39,916 nucleotides of DNA, from the NCBI GenBank assembly GCA_016782865.1, contig JADHXR010000063.1, positions 1 to 39,916 on the forward strand, read 5' to 3'. The stretch is from Phycisphaerae bacterium (GTDB lineage: Bacteria; Planctomycetota; Phycisphaerae; Sedimentisphaerales; Anaerobacaceae). Under the pieces are notes generated by a model. That model was not told the origin of the DNA, did not search any database, and saw only the letters and a program-made list of their open reading frames with translations. Numbering within the stretch: the first letter of the stretch is position 1; the number at the start of each line of letters is the position of its first letter. The translations under genes were made by a program, and so were the position numbers. Of this stretch, positions 25,259 through 32,691 are shown one piece after another.

Positions 25259-25979
25259 GGGTGGCAGCCACTGAGCGAGCGGAGTGAGCGAAGTGGATGG
25301 TATTTTCAAGGCAGAAGAATACCTCTCAAAACAAAGGCCAGGTCTCCTTATCAATCCTGATTGGTTCATCAACTCCGTTCATCCAGCAGTTGTAGCTTGA
25401 GAAGTACCACTTGTTCGGTTCATCGACGAGGGCTTTTCTTACCGGATTATCGTGAACATACTGAACAGAATGCCTCAGGGTGTCTTCCTTGGTAATGTTC
25501 CTATCATAGCCGCCGCCTTTCTGCCAGAACCTGTACTTTCTGTATTTCTGGCCGGTACACAACTGTGAAAGCCCGGATGGCTTGTTTTCTTTCAGATACT
25601 TTACAGCTTTTCTTGCGGTGTCGGTCTTGATGTCCTTCAGGATGTTGGAAATACTGTATTCCTCATCCGTTGGATTTATCAGGAGGTGAACATGATCGGG
25701 CATGAACACAAAAGCCCACAAAGAGAAGTTGTGTTTTGTCCTTGCCCTTTCGATGGACTCGATCAGCCATTGACATGCTCTCTCGGACAGGAGGAATCTC
25801 CGATTGTTGTAGCAACTGAATGTAAGTTCATGGGCATGTCCCGGGATATTGTACCTTTTGCATTTCTTTGTTATGAACCGCTTGGCCTCCATGTTGGGAG
25901 ATTATAGCAAGATTCTCTCCTCAGTGAAATGTTTTTACCATCCACTTCATTCGCTTTGCTCATTCAGTGGCTGCCACCC
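25259..25979 (-). mobile_element. RAYT unit with inverted REP ends
   Basis: A 721-bp unit. The left REP (25259-25300) and right REP (25938-25979) are 42 bp each in inverted orientation. The outer 16 bases GGGTGGCAGCCACTGA and inner 10 bases AAGTGGATGG are identical, while the middle 16 differ mostly by transitions. Between them lies only the RAYT gene. This is the BIME-like arrangement expected of a self-associated REP transposase, here closely shaped like an insertion sequence. Confidence 0.8.
25326..25892 (-). CDS. REP-associated tyrosine transposase (RAYT, Y1/HUH)
   Basis: Single-strand DNA transposase of 188 residues in the Transposase_17 (Y1_Tnp) family. The HUH metal motif is H67-V-H69 in FMPDHVHLLINP. 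The likely catalytic Tyr is Y145 in YVHDNPVRKAL, followed by the usual WYFSSYNCW. Such proteins recognise and move short palindromic REP sequences. The REPs flanking it, plus five more within 4.5 kb, are its natural substrates. All key residues are present, so it may be active. Confidence 0.93.
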   Translation of the reverse strand: MEAKRFITKKCKRYNIPGHAHELTFSCYNNRRFLLSERACQWLIESIERARTKHNFSLWAFVFMPDHVHLLINPTDEEYSISNILKDIKTDTARKAVKYLKENKPSGLSQLCTGQKYRKYRFWQKGGGYDRNITKEDTLRHSVQYVHDNPVRKALVDEPNKWYFSSYNCWMNGVDEPIRIDKETWPLF

Positions 25980-26019
25980 ATAGGTTTTCTTGATAACCAG
26001 GCCCTTGGAGAGCCGGGTA

Positions 26020-26047
26020 GCTGGTGCAAGATTTGTTTTGCACCTGC
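26020..26047. repeat. Inverted repeat upstream of the polysaccharide deacetylase
   Basis: GCTGGTGCAA and TTGCACCTGC form a ten-base stem with one mismatch and an eight-base T-rich loop, about 60 bases before the deacetylase start. It could be an mRNA leader hairpin or an operator; no matching copy was noticed elsewhere. Confidence 0.4.
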
Positions 26048-26107
26048 GGGAACAGTGATTATGATGTCTCTATATGATTCCATCTGGCCATTATATATGA
26101 AAGGCAG

Positions 26108-27046
26108 GTGAGCCAAGTGCATAGAATTTCCAGAAGAGACTTTGTTACGACTGCGATTGCAGGTGGTATGGGAGCAGCCGTTCTGGCCGACGTGACGGAA
26201 GGTCGGGATACCTGGCAAACAGACACTCGTTATATCGCGGCCTATGATACTGAGTCACCATCGTGTCTTGCGGCATGTCGCAAGATCGTCGAGGTCCACA
26301 AGCGATTCGACATGCCGGCGACATTCTTTATCGTGGGTAAGACGCTCGATGCCAATCCGGCCGAGTATCGCAAGCTCCTGGACGACCCGCTTTTTGAAAT
26401 TGCCTCGCACACCTACACACATCGGATGCTGCGTGACCACGAGTTCTGCGGCCCGGCTGTGTCGATGGACGAGAGACGAAATGAAATCTTCAAAGGAAGA
26501 GAGGCCGTTGAACGCGTCTTCGAGCGGCCCTGTATTGGTTTGCGCCCGGGTTGCGGCTTCGACAATGCCTTCAGGGGCGAGCCGAAAGTGCTGGAACTGA
26601 TCAAAGAAGCGGGCCTTAATTACGTCAGTAGTCTTCTCTGGGGGCCGGACCATTCGCTCCCGGCGCTGCTGCGCGAGCCGTTCAACTATGACGCCGAAGG
26701 CTTCCCCGAAATATGGGAGATGCCCGGTCACGGCTGGCATGAGAACCTGCTCAAGGACCACAACCGCTGGGGACCGAGAAGATTGACGCTGTGGCCCCCG
26801 CCTTTTCCTGAAGCGATACCGCTCGGTTTCTGCAAGACCCCAAAGGATGAATTTGAAGTGAACAAGGTCTTTCTGGAAAGGGCAGCAGAGACAGACAAGC
26901 TTTTCGTCTCTCTAATCTGGCATCCATGGTCGCTGGCGAAGTTCGATCCGGATATGAAGATGCTGGAGTTGACGTTTGCTCATGCTCGAAGGATAGGACT
27001 AAACGCCTGCACTTACGCCCAACTGTACGAATACGTATCCGCTTAG
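26108..27046 (+). CDS. Tat-exported polysaccharide deacetylase-family protein
   Basis: NodB-type carbohydrate esterase-like protein of 312 residues. Translation starts at GTG 26108 (AAAGG upstream; GTG at 26117 is an alternative). The twin-arginine leader is SRRDFVTT with R9-R10. Motif 1 is AYDTE (D47, E49), unlike the usual TFDDG; motif 2 is S-H101-T-Y-T-H105, the metal-binding pair; motif 3 is LRPGCGF. The late segment LFVSLIWHPWSLAKFD holds the conserved histidine. Related sequences include deacetylases and PuuE-type amidohydrolases, so the exact substrate is open. It lies alone within the repeat-rich island. Confidence 0.82.
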   Translation: MSQVHRISRRDFVTTAIAGGMGAAVLADVTEGRDTWQTDTRYIAAYDTESPSCLAACRKIVEVHKRFDMPATFFIVGKTLDANPAEYRKLLDDPLFEIASHTYTHRMLRDHEFCGPAVSMDERRNEIFKGREAVERVFERPCIGLRPGCGFDNAFRGEPKVLELIKEAGLNYVSSLLWGPDHSLPALLREPFNYDAEGFPEIWEMPGHGWHENLLKDHNRWGPRRLTLWPPPFPEAIPLGFCKTPKDEFEVNKVFLERAAETDKLFVSLIWHPWSLAKFDPDMKMLELTFAHARRIGLNACTYAQLYEYVSA

Positions 27047-27296
27047 GCAAAGTCAGGTTGGGTGCTTGGCAACTATGCCTTTTTGAGTCGCATCATTCGT
27101 AAGTGGCACGATGGGTGGCAGAGGTTTCTCAAAAGCAACCATTGATTGACACAGATTCTTGGAATCGAAACCCGCAAATGCATAGGACCAAAAGCAATAT
27201 TGGGTCCCGGCTAAGGCCGGCATTTCTTCCTTGCCTTATACGATGGCCCCAATCATAATAGAATCAAGAGGAGCAGAAAGAGACCTGTCGCTTTGA

Positions 27297-28016
27297 GTGG
27301 CAAGACGCATTGCACACTATTATGTTGAGTTGCTTAGGAGATTCAGATTGAGCAAAAGGGATAGAAAGAGAAGAAGGCCCCGTAAACGATCGCTTCCAAA
27401 TCACTCAAAACCGAAGCTACTTTCTCGCATATCAAAAGGCAATTGGGCAGTAGCAGTGGGTGCCCTTCTTATGTTTGTCTTATGGGTATCACAAAATATC
27501 TATGTTTCCGAGCTAGATACAAAGCTAAGACAACTGACAACTGACTTACAGTTTATGAATACAGAAAATGGAAGGGCATTACAGTGGATGCTGATGTACC
27601 AGGAAGAACTACGAAAAGAGCCAAAGTACGATCCCGAAGTAATCGCAAACACAGCTAAAGGATATTCCTCTTCAGTGGAGCAGATATTTGGAGCTGGAAA
27701 ACGAGTGAATCCTCAGTCCACTATTCTGTCAAATCATCATGAGAAGATAACACAATACAATGATCGCATTGTGGCTGAATCCGACGATGTGAATAACATT
27801 ATTGCCATATCAACAGATATGATGCAATGGGCAGAAGAGGCATATAAGGAAGCAGGACCTGAATTGAAGGTTGTTGAGTCCAAGATGAATTCAAGTAATA
27901 GGCTATGGACCAAAATATTTAGATTTAGCTATATCGCGGCCAGTTGTTTGCTTGCCATATCATGGTTCTTGATTAATGGACGATCCCTGCTATACCCTGA
28001 GAGTGGCAGCCACTGA
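27297..28016 (+). CDS. Hypothetical two-helix membrane protein
   Basis: Protein of 239 residues, not recognised. The start is GTG at 27297, weakly supported; TTG at 27349 is possible. A strongly basic N-terminus (RLSKRDRKRRRPRKR) leads to a membrane helix (about 50-70, WAVAVGALLMFVLWVSQNIYV), a long extracytoplasmic helical region (75-205) with coiled-coil-like stretches, and a second membrane helix (about 212-230). The topology resembles sensor or adaptor proteins, but no catalytic domain is present. The final codons GAG AGT GGC AGC CAC TGA belong to the REP at 28001, so the natural end may have been lost. Low GC relative to neighbours suggests transfer. Confidence 0.6.
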   Translation: MARRIAHYYVELLRRFRLSKRDRKRRRPRKRSLPNHSKPKLLSRISKGNWAVAVGALLMFVLWVSQNIYVSELDTKLRQLTTDLQFMNTENGRALQWMLMYQEELRKEPKYDPEVIANTAKGYSSSVEQIFGAGKRVNPQSTILSNHHEKITQYNDRIVAESDDVNNIIAISTDMMQWAEEAYKEAGPELKVVESKMNSSNRLWTKIFRFSYIAASCLLAISWFLINGRSLLYPESGSH

Positions 28017-28042
28017 ACGAACATAGTGAGTGAAGTGGACGG
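28001..28042 (+). repeat. Solo REP unit
   Basis: A 42-base copy of the RAYT REP, with GTGGCAGCCACTGAAC and AAGTGGACGG. It supplies the stop codon of the preceding gene. No RAYT fragment adjoins it. Confidence 0.8.
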
Positions 28043-28066
28043 TATTTCAGGGAACAGGGTCGTTTA

Positions 28067-28354
28067 TTATGGCTGGCCGGATTGCCTGACAGTGTCGAGA
28101 TTTTCCCAATATTGAGCCAGCGCTTTGAAACCTTTTTGCGTAAGTTGGTAGCTGGTATTCCGGACTTTGCCCCTGAAGGACCTTTTGACTTTTAGATAGC
28201 CTGCAGATTCAAGTTTCTCCATATGCCTGTTCAAGTTCCCTCTTGTCAAGCCAAGAGTCGTCACAAGGAAACTGAAATCAGCTTGTTCAAGCCCGGCGAG
28301 AATCATCATGATCCTCAATCTTGCCGGCTCATGGATAATCTTGTCAATTTCCAT
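28067..28354 (-). CDS. Winged-helix transcriptional regulator
   Basis: Small DNA-binding protein of 95 residues from the ATG at 28354 (AAGGAGG eight bases upstream; another ATG at 28372 is less well placed). It shows a PadR/ArsR-like winged helix: HEPARLRIMMILAGLEQADFSFL, the recognition helix LTRGNLNRHMEKLESAGYL, then the wing VKRSFRGKVRNTSYQLTQKG. It fits the winged-helix domain set HTH_34. The start overlaps the end of the upstream membrane-protein gene by 11 bases, so the two are co-translated; it probably regulates its own operon. Confidence 0.82.
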   Translation of the reverse strand: MEIDKIIHEPARLRIMMILAGLEQADFSFLVTTLGLTRGNLNRHMEKLESAGYLKVKRSFRGKVRNTSYQLTQKGFKALAQYWENLDTVRQSGQP

Positions 28355-29075
28355 TAGCCGTGCCTCCTTCAAGGTGCGTGAGGCCTTTTAGCTTCTTCAA
28401 TGCGTACCGGCTGTAGATGTGGCTGATTGCATGAGCCAAAAAGGTGTATCCAAATACCGGAAGAGCCAGATTCAATATACCCCAGTTTCCCGAGAAGAAT
28501 ATCGGTACACCTGCAATGATCAATGCCGCATGAATAGTATAAAGTATCGGACAGATCAGGACCAAAGGCCCGATCCTCGGCCGTTGCTGGAAATATTGAT
28601 GGACAAGAAACGGAACAAAATATATGGCCGAGAGAGGTAGCATATATTTGAATGCAATATAACCCTCCATGCTCAAATGGTAAGTGCCTAAAATGCAAAT
28701 GAAAACTACCACTGCAACAACAAAGCCTAACCATTTATTTTTCTTCGTTAATTCCGGTTGCGGCATTGATGCGGTTCCTTCATGGCCGTATATCCATTGA
28801 TCTATCCACTCCTGGTATTTGCCACCACACTTTCGGATGATAATCAACATGGCGGCTAACGCAACAATACCAATCCCTGCTAGGGTCATCTTCCCTTTCA
28901 CAAGTGCTGTTATTACAAGGGCCGATAAAAATACAATGACCAGGCCAGCAAGCATTCCTATTCCTATGACTACATAAGAAGTCAGCATTCGATTCTGGGC
29001 ATACTTGCGTGTCCATTTCGGAATTTCCTTGAGTTCTTCCGTATTCTGCGGAACTTGATCTTGTTGTGTATTCAT
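28344..29075 (-). CDS. Polytopic membrane protein, partner of the winged-helix regulator
   Basis: Protein of 243 residues with about six hydrophobic helices (near 33-58, 64-80, 113-130, 140-158, 170-190 and 198-218). No catalytic motif was recognised. A GAAAGGAG site precedes the ATG. The pairing of a DUF-type membrane protein with a small HTH_34-like regulator in an overlapping operon is common in bacteria and suggests membrane-stress or transport control, but the role is unknown. Confidence 0.7.
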   Translation of the reverse strand: MNTQQDQVPQNTEELKEIPKWTRKYAQNRMLTSYVVIGIGMLAGLVIVFLSALVITALVKGKMTLAGIGIVALAAMLIIIRKCGGKYQEWIDQWIYGHEGTASMPQPELTKKNKWLGFVVAVVVFICILGTYHLSMEGYIAFKYMLPLSAIYFVPFLVHQYFQQRPRIGPLVLICPILYTIHAALIIAGVPIFFSGNWGILNLALPVFGYTFLAHAISHIYSRYALKKLKGLTHLEGGTANGN

Positions 29076-29193
29076 AATATTGCTCCTTTCCGGTTCGAGT
29101 TTTTTATTTTGTGCGTATTATAACGAAGACATGTCTTCAATGCAAACACAAAATGCAAGAATCAAGATTTATTTTCTTACGTTCTGACCTCGA

Positions 29194-29384
29194 AAACAGA
29201 GGGAAACAAGGCCCAGGTTTCTTTATCAATTGCGATCGGGCATGTCCTGGGATGTTGTACCTTCTGCATTTCTTTCTTATGAACGGCTCCGCTTCCATGT
29301 TGGAGGATTATGGCGAGACTCTCTCTTTTGTGAAGCGTTCCTACCATCCACTTCATTCGCGTTGCTCATTCAATGGCTGCCACC
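29194..29384 (-). pseudogene. Internally deleted RAYT copy with right REP
   Basis: On the minus strand, after an inverted REP (29343-29384), it encodes MEAEPFIRKKCRRYNIPGHA, matching the RAYT N-terminus, and then jumps to the last codons (IDKETW in another frame), ending near 29194. About 160 codons are missing. Similarity to the RAYT locus continues past the REP into flanking DNA (29385-29418 against 25980-26014, TTCTTGATAACCA), so the copy includes flank. Confidence 0.8.
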
Positions 29385-29433
29385 CATGGTTCTTCTTGAT
29401 AACCACGTTCGGGGAGAGTATAGTATCGACGAC

Positions 29434-29475
29434 GGGTGGCAGCCACTGAGCGAACGCAGTGAGCGAAGTGGATGG
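29434..29475 (+). repeat. REP unit in the sulfatase leader
   Basis: A 42-base REP followed by TATTTTCAAG, the same bases that follow the left REP of the RAYT unit. It ends 36 bases before the sulfatase ATG, so it lies in the promoter or 5' leader. Confidence 0.85.
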
Positions 29476-29511
29476 TATTTTCAAGCGAAAGGAACAAAGG
29501 AGAATCGTGCG

Positions 29512-30990
29512 ATGAATAGACGTGATTTCTTTAAGACTATTGGATTAGGCGCGGCGGCTATGGCTGTTCCGGTTGGGCTGGGGCCGGACCGACAAGCATC
29601 GGCGGCACGGAACAAGAGGGGGAAACTGAATTTCGTTTTCTTTCTTATCGATGATATGGGTTGGACGGATGTTGGGTGTTTTGGGAGCAGCTTCCATGAG
29701 ACGCCCAACATTGACAGGCTCGCGAGTCAGGCGATGCGGTTTACAGATGCCTACGCGGCCTGTCCGGTTTGCTCGCCTACCAGGGCCAGTATTGTGGCGG
29801 GCAAGTACCCGGCGAGACTCGGGATCACACAATGGATAGGGGGAAACAATCAGCCTACGCCTTATCAGCACTACTTGCCGCTGGAGGACGTAACGATTGC
29901 AGAGGCATTGAAGGAAGCCGGATATGCCACCGCTTTCGTAGGTAAGTGGCATTTGGGCGGCAAGGACTATTATCCGCAGCATCAGGGTTTTGATATCAAT
30001 ATCGGTGGCGACTCTTCCGGTGCTCCTCCGACGTACTTCTGGCCGTACAAGAAGAGGAACCGGGCTTTGGATGAGATGCCGCCCGGCGGTGAAGAAGGCG
30101 AGTATCTAACCGACCGGCTGACGGATGAGTCGATCAAGTTTCTCGAAGCGAACAAGGACAAACCCTTCCTGCTCTACCTCTCGCATTATGCGGTGCACAC
30201 ACCGGTCGAGTCGAAGCCTGAATTAACGGATAAGTACAAGGCCAAGGCCGAGAGAATGCCCGAGCACGAGGGGCCTCGATTCGCTGCCGTCTACGGCCCG
30301 TACAAGACCAGAATGGTTCAGGACAATCCTGCTTTTGCCGGGATGGTTCACAGTGTCGATGACAGCGTCGGGCGCGTGATGGCCAAGCTGGACGATTTGG
30401 GCCTGGCGGAAAATACGGTTGTCATATTCATGTCCGACAACGGCGGGCTCTCGACCGTGGCGCGGGAAGGTTCCACGTGCAATTTGCCTTTGCGTGCAGG
30501 CAAGGGCTGGCTCTACGAAGGCGGGATTCGCGAGCCGATGATTATCAAATGGCCCGGCGTGGTTGGGGCCGGCAGTGTGTGCGGCGAGCCGGTGACGAGC
30601 ACGGATTTCTACCCGACCATGCTGGAGATGGCGTCTCTGCCGCTAAAGCCTGAGCAGCATGTTGACGGGGTGAGTTTGCTGCCCCTGCTAAAGCAAAGGG
30701 GCAGACTCAAACGCCGGGCCATCTACTGGCATTATCCCCACTACCATGGAAGCGGCAGCAAACCCAGCGGGGCAATTCGCGCGGGCGATTATAAGCTCAT
30801 CGAGTGGTATGAAGACAACAGCGTCGAGCTGTACAATCTCAAAAGAGATATAGGCGAAAAGGAAGACCTGGCCGCCAAGATGCCGGAAAAGGCGGCCGAG
30901 CTTCGCAGGCTGCTGCACCGATGGCTCAAGCGAACGAACGCCAAGGTGCCGACGCCGGAGCAGTTGGAGGCTTTCAGGCAGAAGAAGTAG
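29512..30990 (+). CDS. Tat-exported Cys-type sulfatase
   Basis: Sulfate ester hydrolase (family S1, alkaline phosphatase fold), 492 residues. The start at 29512 has AAGGAG and a twin-arginine leader MNRRDFFKTIGLG. The metal ligands D47-D48 lie in FLIDDMGWTDVG. The activation motif is C87-S-P-T-R91, whose cysteine must become formylglycine; GKYPARLG follows. GKWHLGG, MSDNGG and YEGGIREP are further family blocks. No maturase gene (FGE or anSME) is in the window. The C-terminal region is the usual NLKRDIGEKEDLA. It probably removes sulfate from glycans. Confidence 0.95.
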   Translation: MNRRDFFKTIGLGAAAMAVPVGLGPDRQASAARNKRGKLNFVFFLIDDMGWTDVGCFGSSFHETPNIDRLASQAMRFTDAYAACPVCSPTRASIVAGKYPARLGITQWIGGNNQPTPYQHYLPLEDVTIAEALKEAGYATAFVGKWHLGGKDYYPQHQGFDINIGGDSSGAPPTYFWPYKKRNRALDEMPPGGEEGEYLTDRLTDESIKFLEANKDKPFLLYLSHYAVHTPVESKPELTDKYKAKAERMPEHEGPRFAAVYGPYKTRMVQDNPAFAGMVHSVDDSVGRVMAKLDDLGLAENTVVIFMSDNGGLSTVAREGSTCNLPLRAGKGWLYEGGIREPMIIKWPGVVGAGSVCGEPVTSTDFYPTMLEMASLPLKPEQHVDGVSLLPLLKQRGRLKRRAIYWHYPHYHGSGSKPSGAIRAGDYKLIEWYEDNSVELYNLKRDIGEKEDLAAKMPEKAAELRRLLHRWLKRTNAKVPTPEQLEAFRQKK

Positions 30991-30993
30991 TTA

Positions 30994-31233
30994 CTGTGCG
31001 GCGAGATAAAGCTGGGCAGCCGAGAGACGGTGTACATCTTCGTTACCGGGACGGCGCTTCCCAAATCGTTCCTGATCGGGTATAACGATACCCACAGCGT
31101 CGAGAATGTGGTAGTTGAGAACCTGCAATTCAACGGCCGGCGGATCTTGAATGCCGAAGCGGGCAACTTCACGATCGAGAAGGCAAGAAACGTACGATTC
31201 GTCGAATCGCGCAATTACAGTGCTCCCGATTGA
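30994..31233 (+). pseudogene. C-terminal fragment of a beta-helix (GH28-like) protein
   Basis: The frame opens right after the sulfatase stop and reads LGSRETVYIFVTGTALPKS, then VENVVVENLQFNGRRI and FTIEKARNVRFVESRN, the repeating strands of a right-handed parallel beta-helix, with a stop at 31231-31233. There is no start or 5' part. It is the 3' remnant of a larger polygalacturonase-like or beta-helix gene lost by deletion. Confidence 0.65.
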
Positions 31234-31396
31234 GGATTCCTGTTCTTGCGCGGGTAAGTGGCTTTACAATAGCAGGTTATGGTTTTGCTCGCGGGAATTT
31301 ACTACCCTTCAAGGGTATAACGATTGCTGGTTGGCGGGTGAGTGACCTGCTTTGAGAATAGATGTATTTAGCGTGAGAAGAAACTGAAAGGAAGAA

Positions 31397-32482
31397 ATGG
31401 CAACGTACAACATTGCGGTTATGCCCGGTGACGGTACCGGACCGGAAGTTACAGTTGAAGCGGTAAAGGTGCTAAAAGCTGCTGCGGATAAATTCGATTT
31501 CAAGGTGGAGCTGACCGAATTCGATTTCGGCGGTGAAAGATATAAGAAGACGGGAGAGACTCTGCCCGATAGCGGCGTCGAAGAGCTGCGCAAATTCGAT
31601 GCGATTCTGCTGGGTGCGATCGGGCACCCCGACGTAGCGCCGGGAATCCTGGAAAAGGGCATTCTGCTCAAGGCCCGCTTCGAGCTGGACCAATACATTA
31701 ACCTGCGCCCGGTGAAACTCTACCCGGGCGTGGAGACGCCGATAAAGGACAAAGGTCCCGACGATATCGACTTTGTCGTCGTTCGCGAGAATACGGGCGA
31801 CCTCTACACAGGCATCGGCGGCGTCAGCATGAAGGGGACGCCGCATGAGATAGCCGTTCAGTCGGCTGTATACAATCGCTTCCAGGTGGACCGCTGCCTG
31901 AAGTATGCGTTCGAGTACACGAAAAAGAACGGCAAGAAAGAACGCGGCAAAGGCGATACGAACACCCTGGCTCTGTGCGGCAAGACGAACGTACTGACCT
32001 ACCTCTACGATCTGTGGGAAAGGGCCTTCCACGAGATGGGCCGGGCTCAGTATCCGGACATTGAGAGAGAGTACTACCACGTCGACGCGACCTGCATGTG
32101 GATGGTGAAGAATCCCGAATGGTTCGACGTTATTGTCACGGGCAATATGTTCGGCGACATCATCACCGACCTGGGCGCCATGATCCAGGGCGGCATGGGC
32201 ATCGCCGCCGGCGGAAATATCAATCCCGAAGGCGTCAGCATGTTCGAGCCGATCGGCGGAAGCGCTCCGAAATACACTGGCAAGAACATCATAAACCCCT
32301 TGGCTGCGATTTGTGCGGCGCAAATGATGCTCGAAACATTAGGCGAAGACGAGGCTGGCACCAAGATAGAAGATTCGGTCAAGTTCGTGACCGGCAACAA
32401 GCTGAAATCGCTCCAGGCCGGGCGGATGGGATACTCGACAAGTGAAGTCGGAGACCTGGTTGCAGAGAAAGTCGCTCAATAG
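31397..32482 (+). CDS. leuB: 3-isopropylmalate dehydrogenase
   Basis: NAD-dependent oxidation and decarboxylation of 3-isopropylmalate, 361 residues. The start has AAAGGAAG upstream. Blocks: MPGDGTGPEVTVEA, the substrate arginines in LKARFELDQYINLRPVKLYPG, VRENTGDLYTGIGG, the metal-site aspartates in NMFGDIITDLGAMIQGGMG, and the NAD loop EPIGGSAPKYTGKNIINPLA. Some tartrate or isocitrate dehydrogenase relatives look similar, but leuA, leuC and leuD upstream favour LeuB. It lies 7.6 kb downstream of leuD with unrelated and mobile genes between. Confidence 0.92.
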   Translation: MATYNIAVMPGDGTGPEVTVEAVKVLKAAADKFDFKVELTEFDFGGERYKKTGETLPDSGVEELRKFDAILLGAIGHPDVAPGILEKGILLKARFELDQYINLRPVKLYPGVETPIKDKGPDDIDFVVVRENTGDLYTGIGGVSMKGTPHEIAVQSAVYNRFQVDRCLKYAFEYTKKNGKKERGKGDTNTLALCGKTNVLTYLYDLWERAFHEMGRAQYPDIEREYYHVDATCMWMVKNPEWFDVIVTGNMFGDIITDLGAMIQGGMGIAAGGNINPEGVSMFEPIGGSAPKYTGKNIINPLAAICAAQMMLETLGEDEAGTKIEDSVKFVTGNKLKSLQAGRMGYSTSEVGDLVAEKVAQ

Positions 32483-32487
32483 TCTGG

Positions 32488-32678
32488 AACCGCGGATTTC
32501 ACGGATTTAGGAACTGAAGGCAATAAAGGGGATTTCTGACATAGAACGGGCTCAGGTATTGAACTACCTGAAATCCAGCGGACTGAATTTGGGATTACTG
32601 CTCAACTTCGGATGCACTTCTCTGGAAATCAAGAGAATGATGAACTCCAATCCGTGAAATCCGCGTAATCTGTGGTTA
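32488..32678 (+). mobile_element. Deleted derivative of the GxxExxY element
   Basis: 191 bp. The left arm (32488-32507, AACCGCGGATTTCACGGATT) and right arm (32649-32678) are inverted, the left being about ten bases shorter. Directly inside the left arm an open frame (32511-32657, 48 codons) begins at the equivalent of E80 of the GxxExxY protein (ELKAIKGISDIERAQVLNY) and runs to a stop inside the right arm, with no frameshift. The first 79 codons are lost, including the start and GxxExxY motif. Its right end lies 13 bases before the GTPase gene. Confidence 0.82.
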
Positions 32679-32691
32679 CTTCGGAACAGCT

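Noticed and set aside
25029..25979. CRISPR array from spaced repeats
   Set aside because: The repeats alternate in orientation, spacing is irregular and the spacers are RAYT gene pieces; no cas gene is present.
29230..29511. N-terminal extension of the sulfatase by 94 residues
   Set aside because: This part is decayed RAYT and REP DNA; the ATG at 29512 starts a twin-arginine leader behind AAGGAG.
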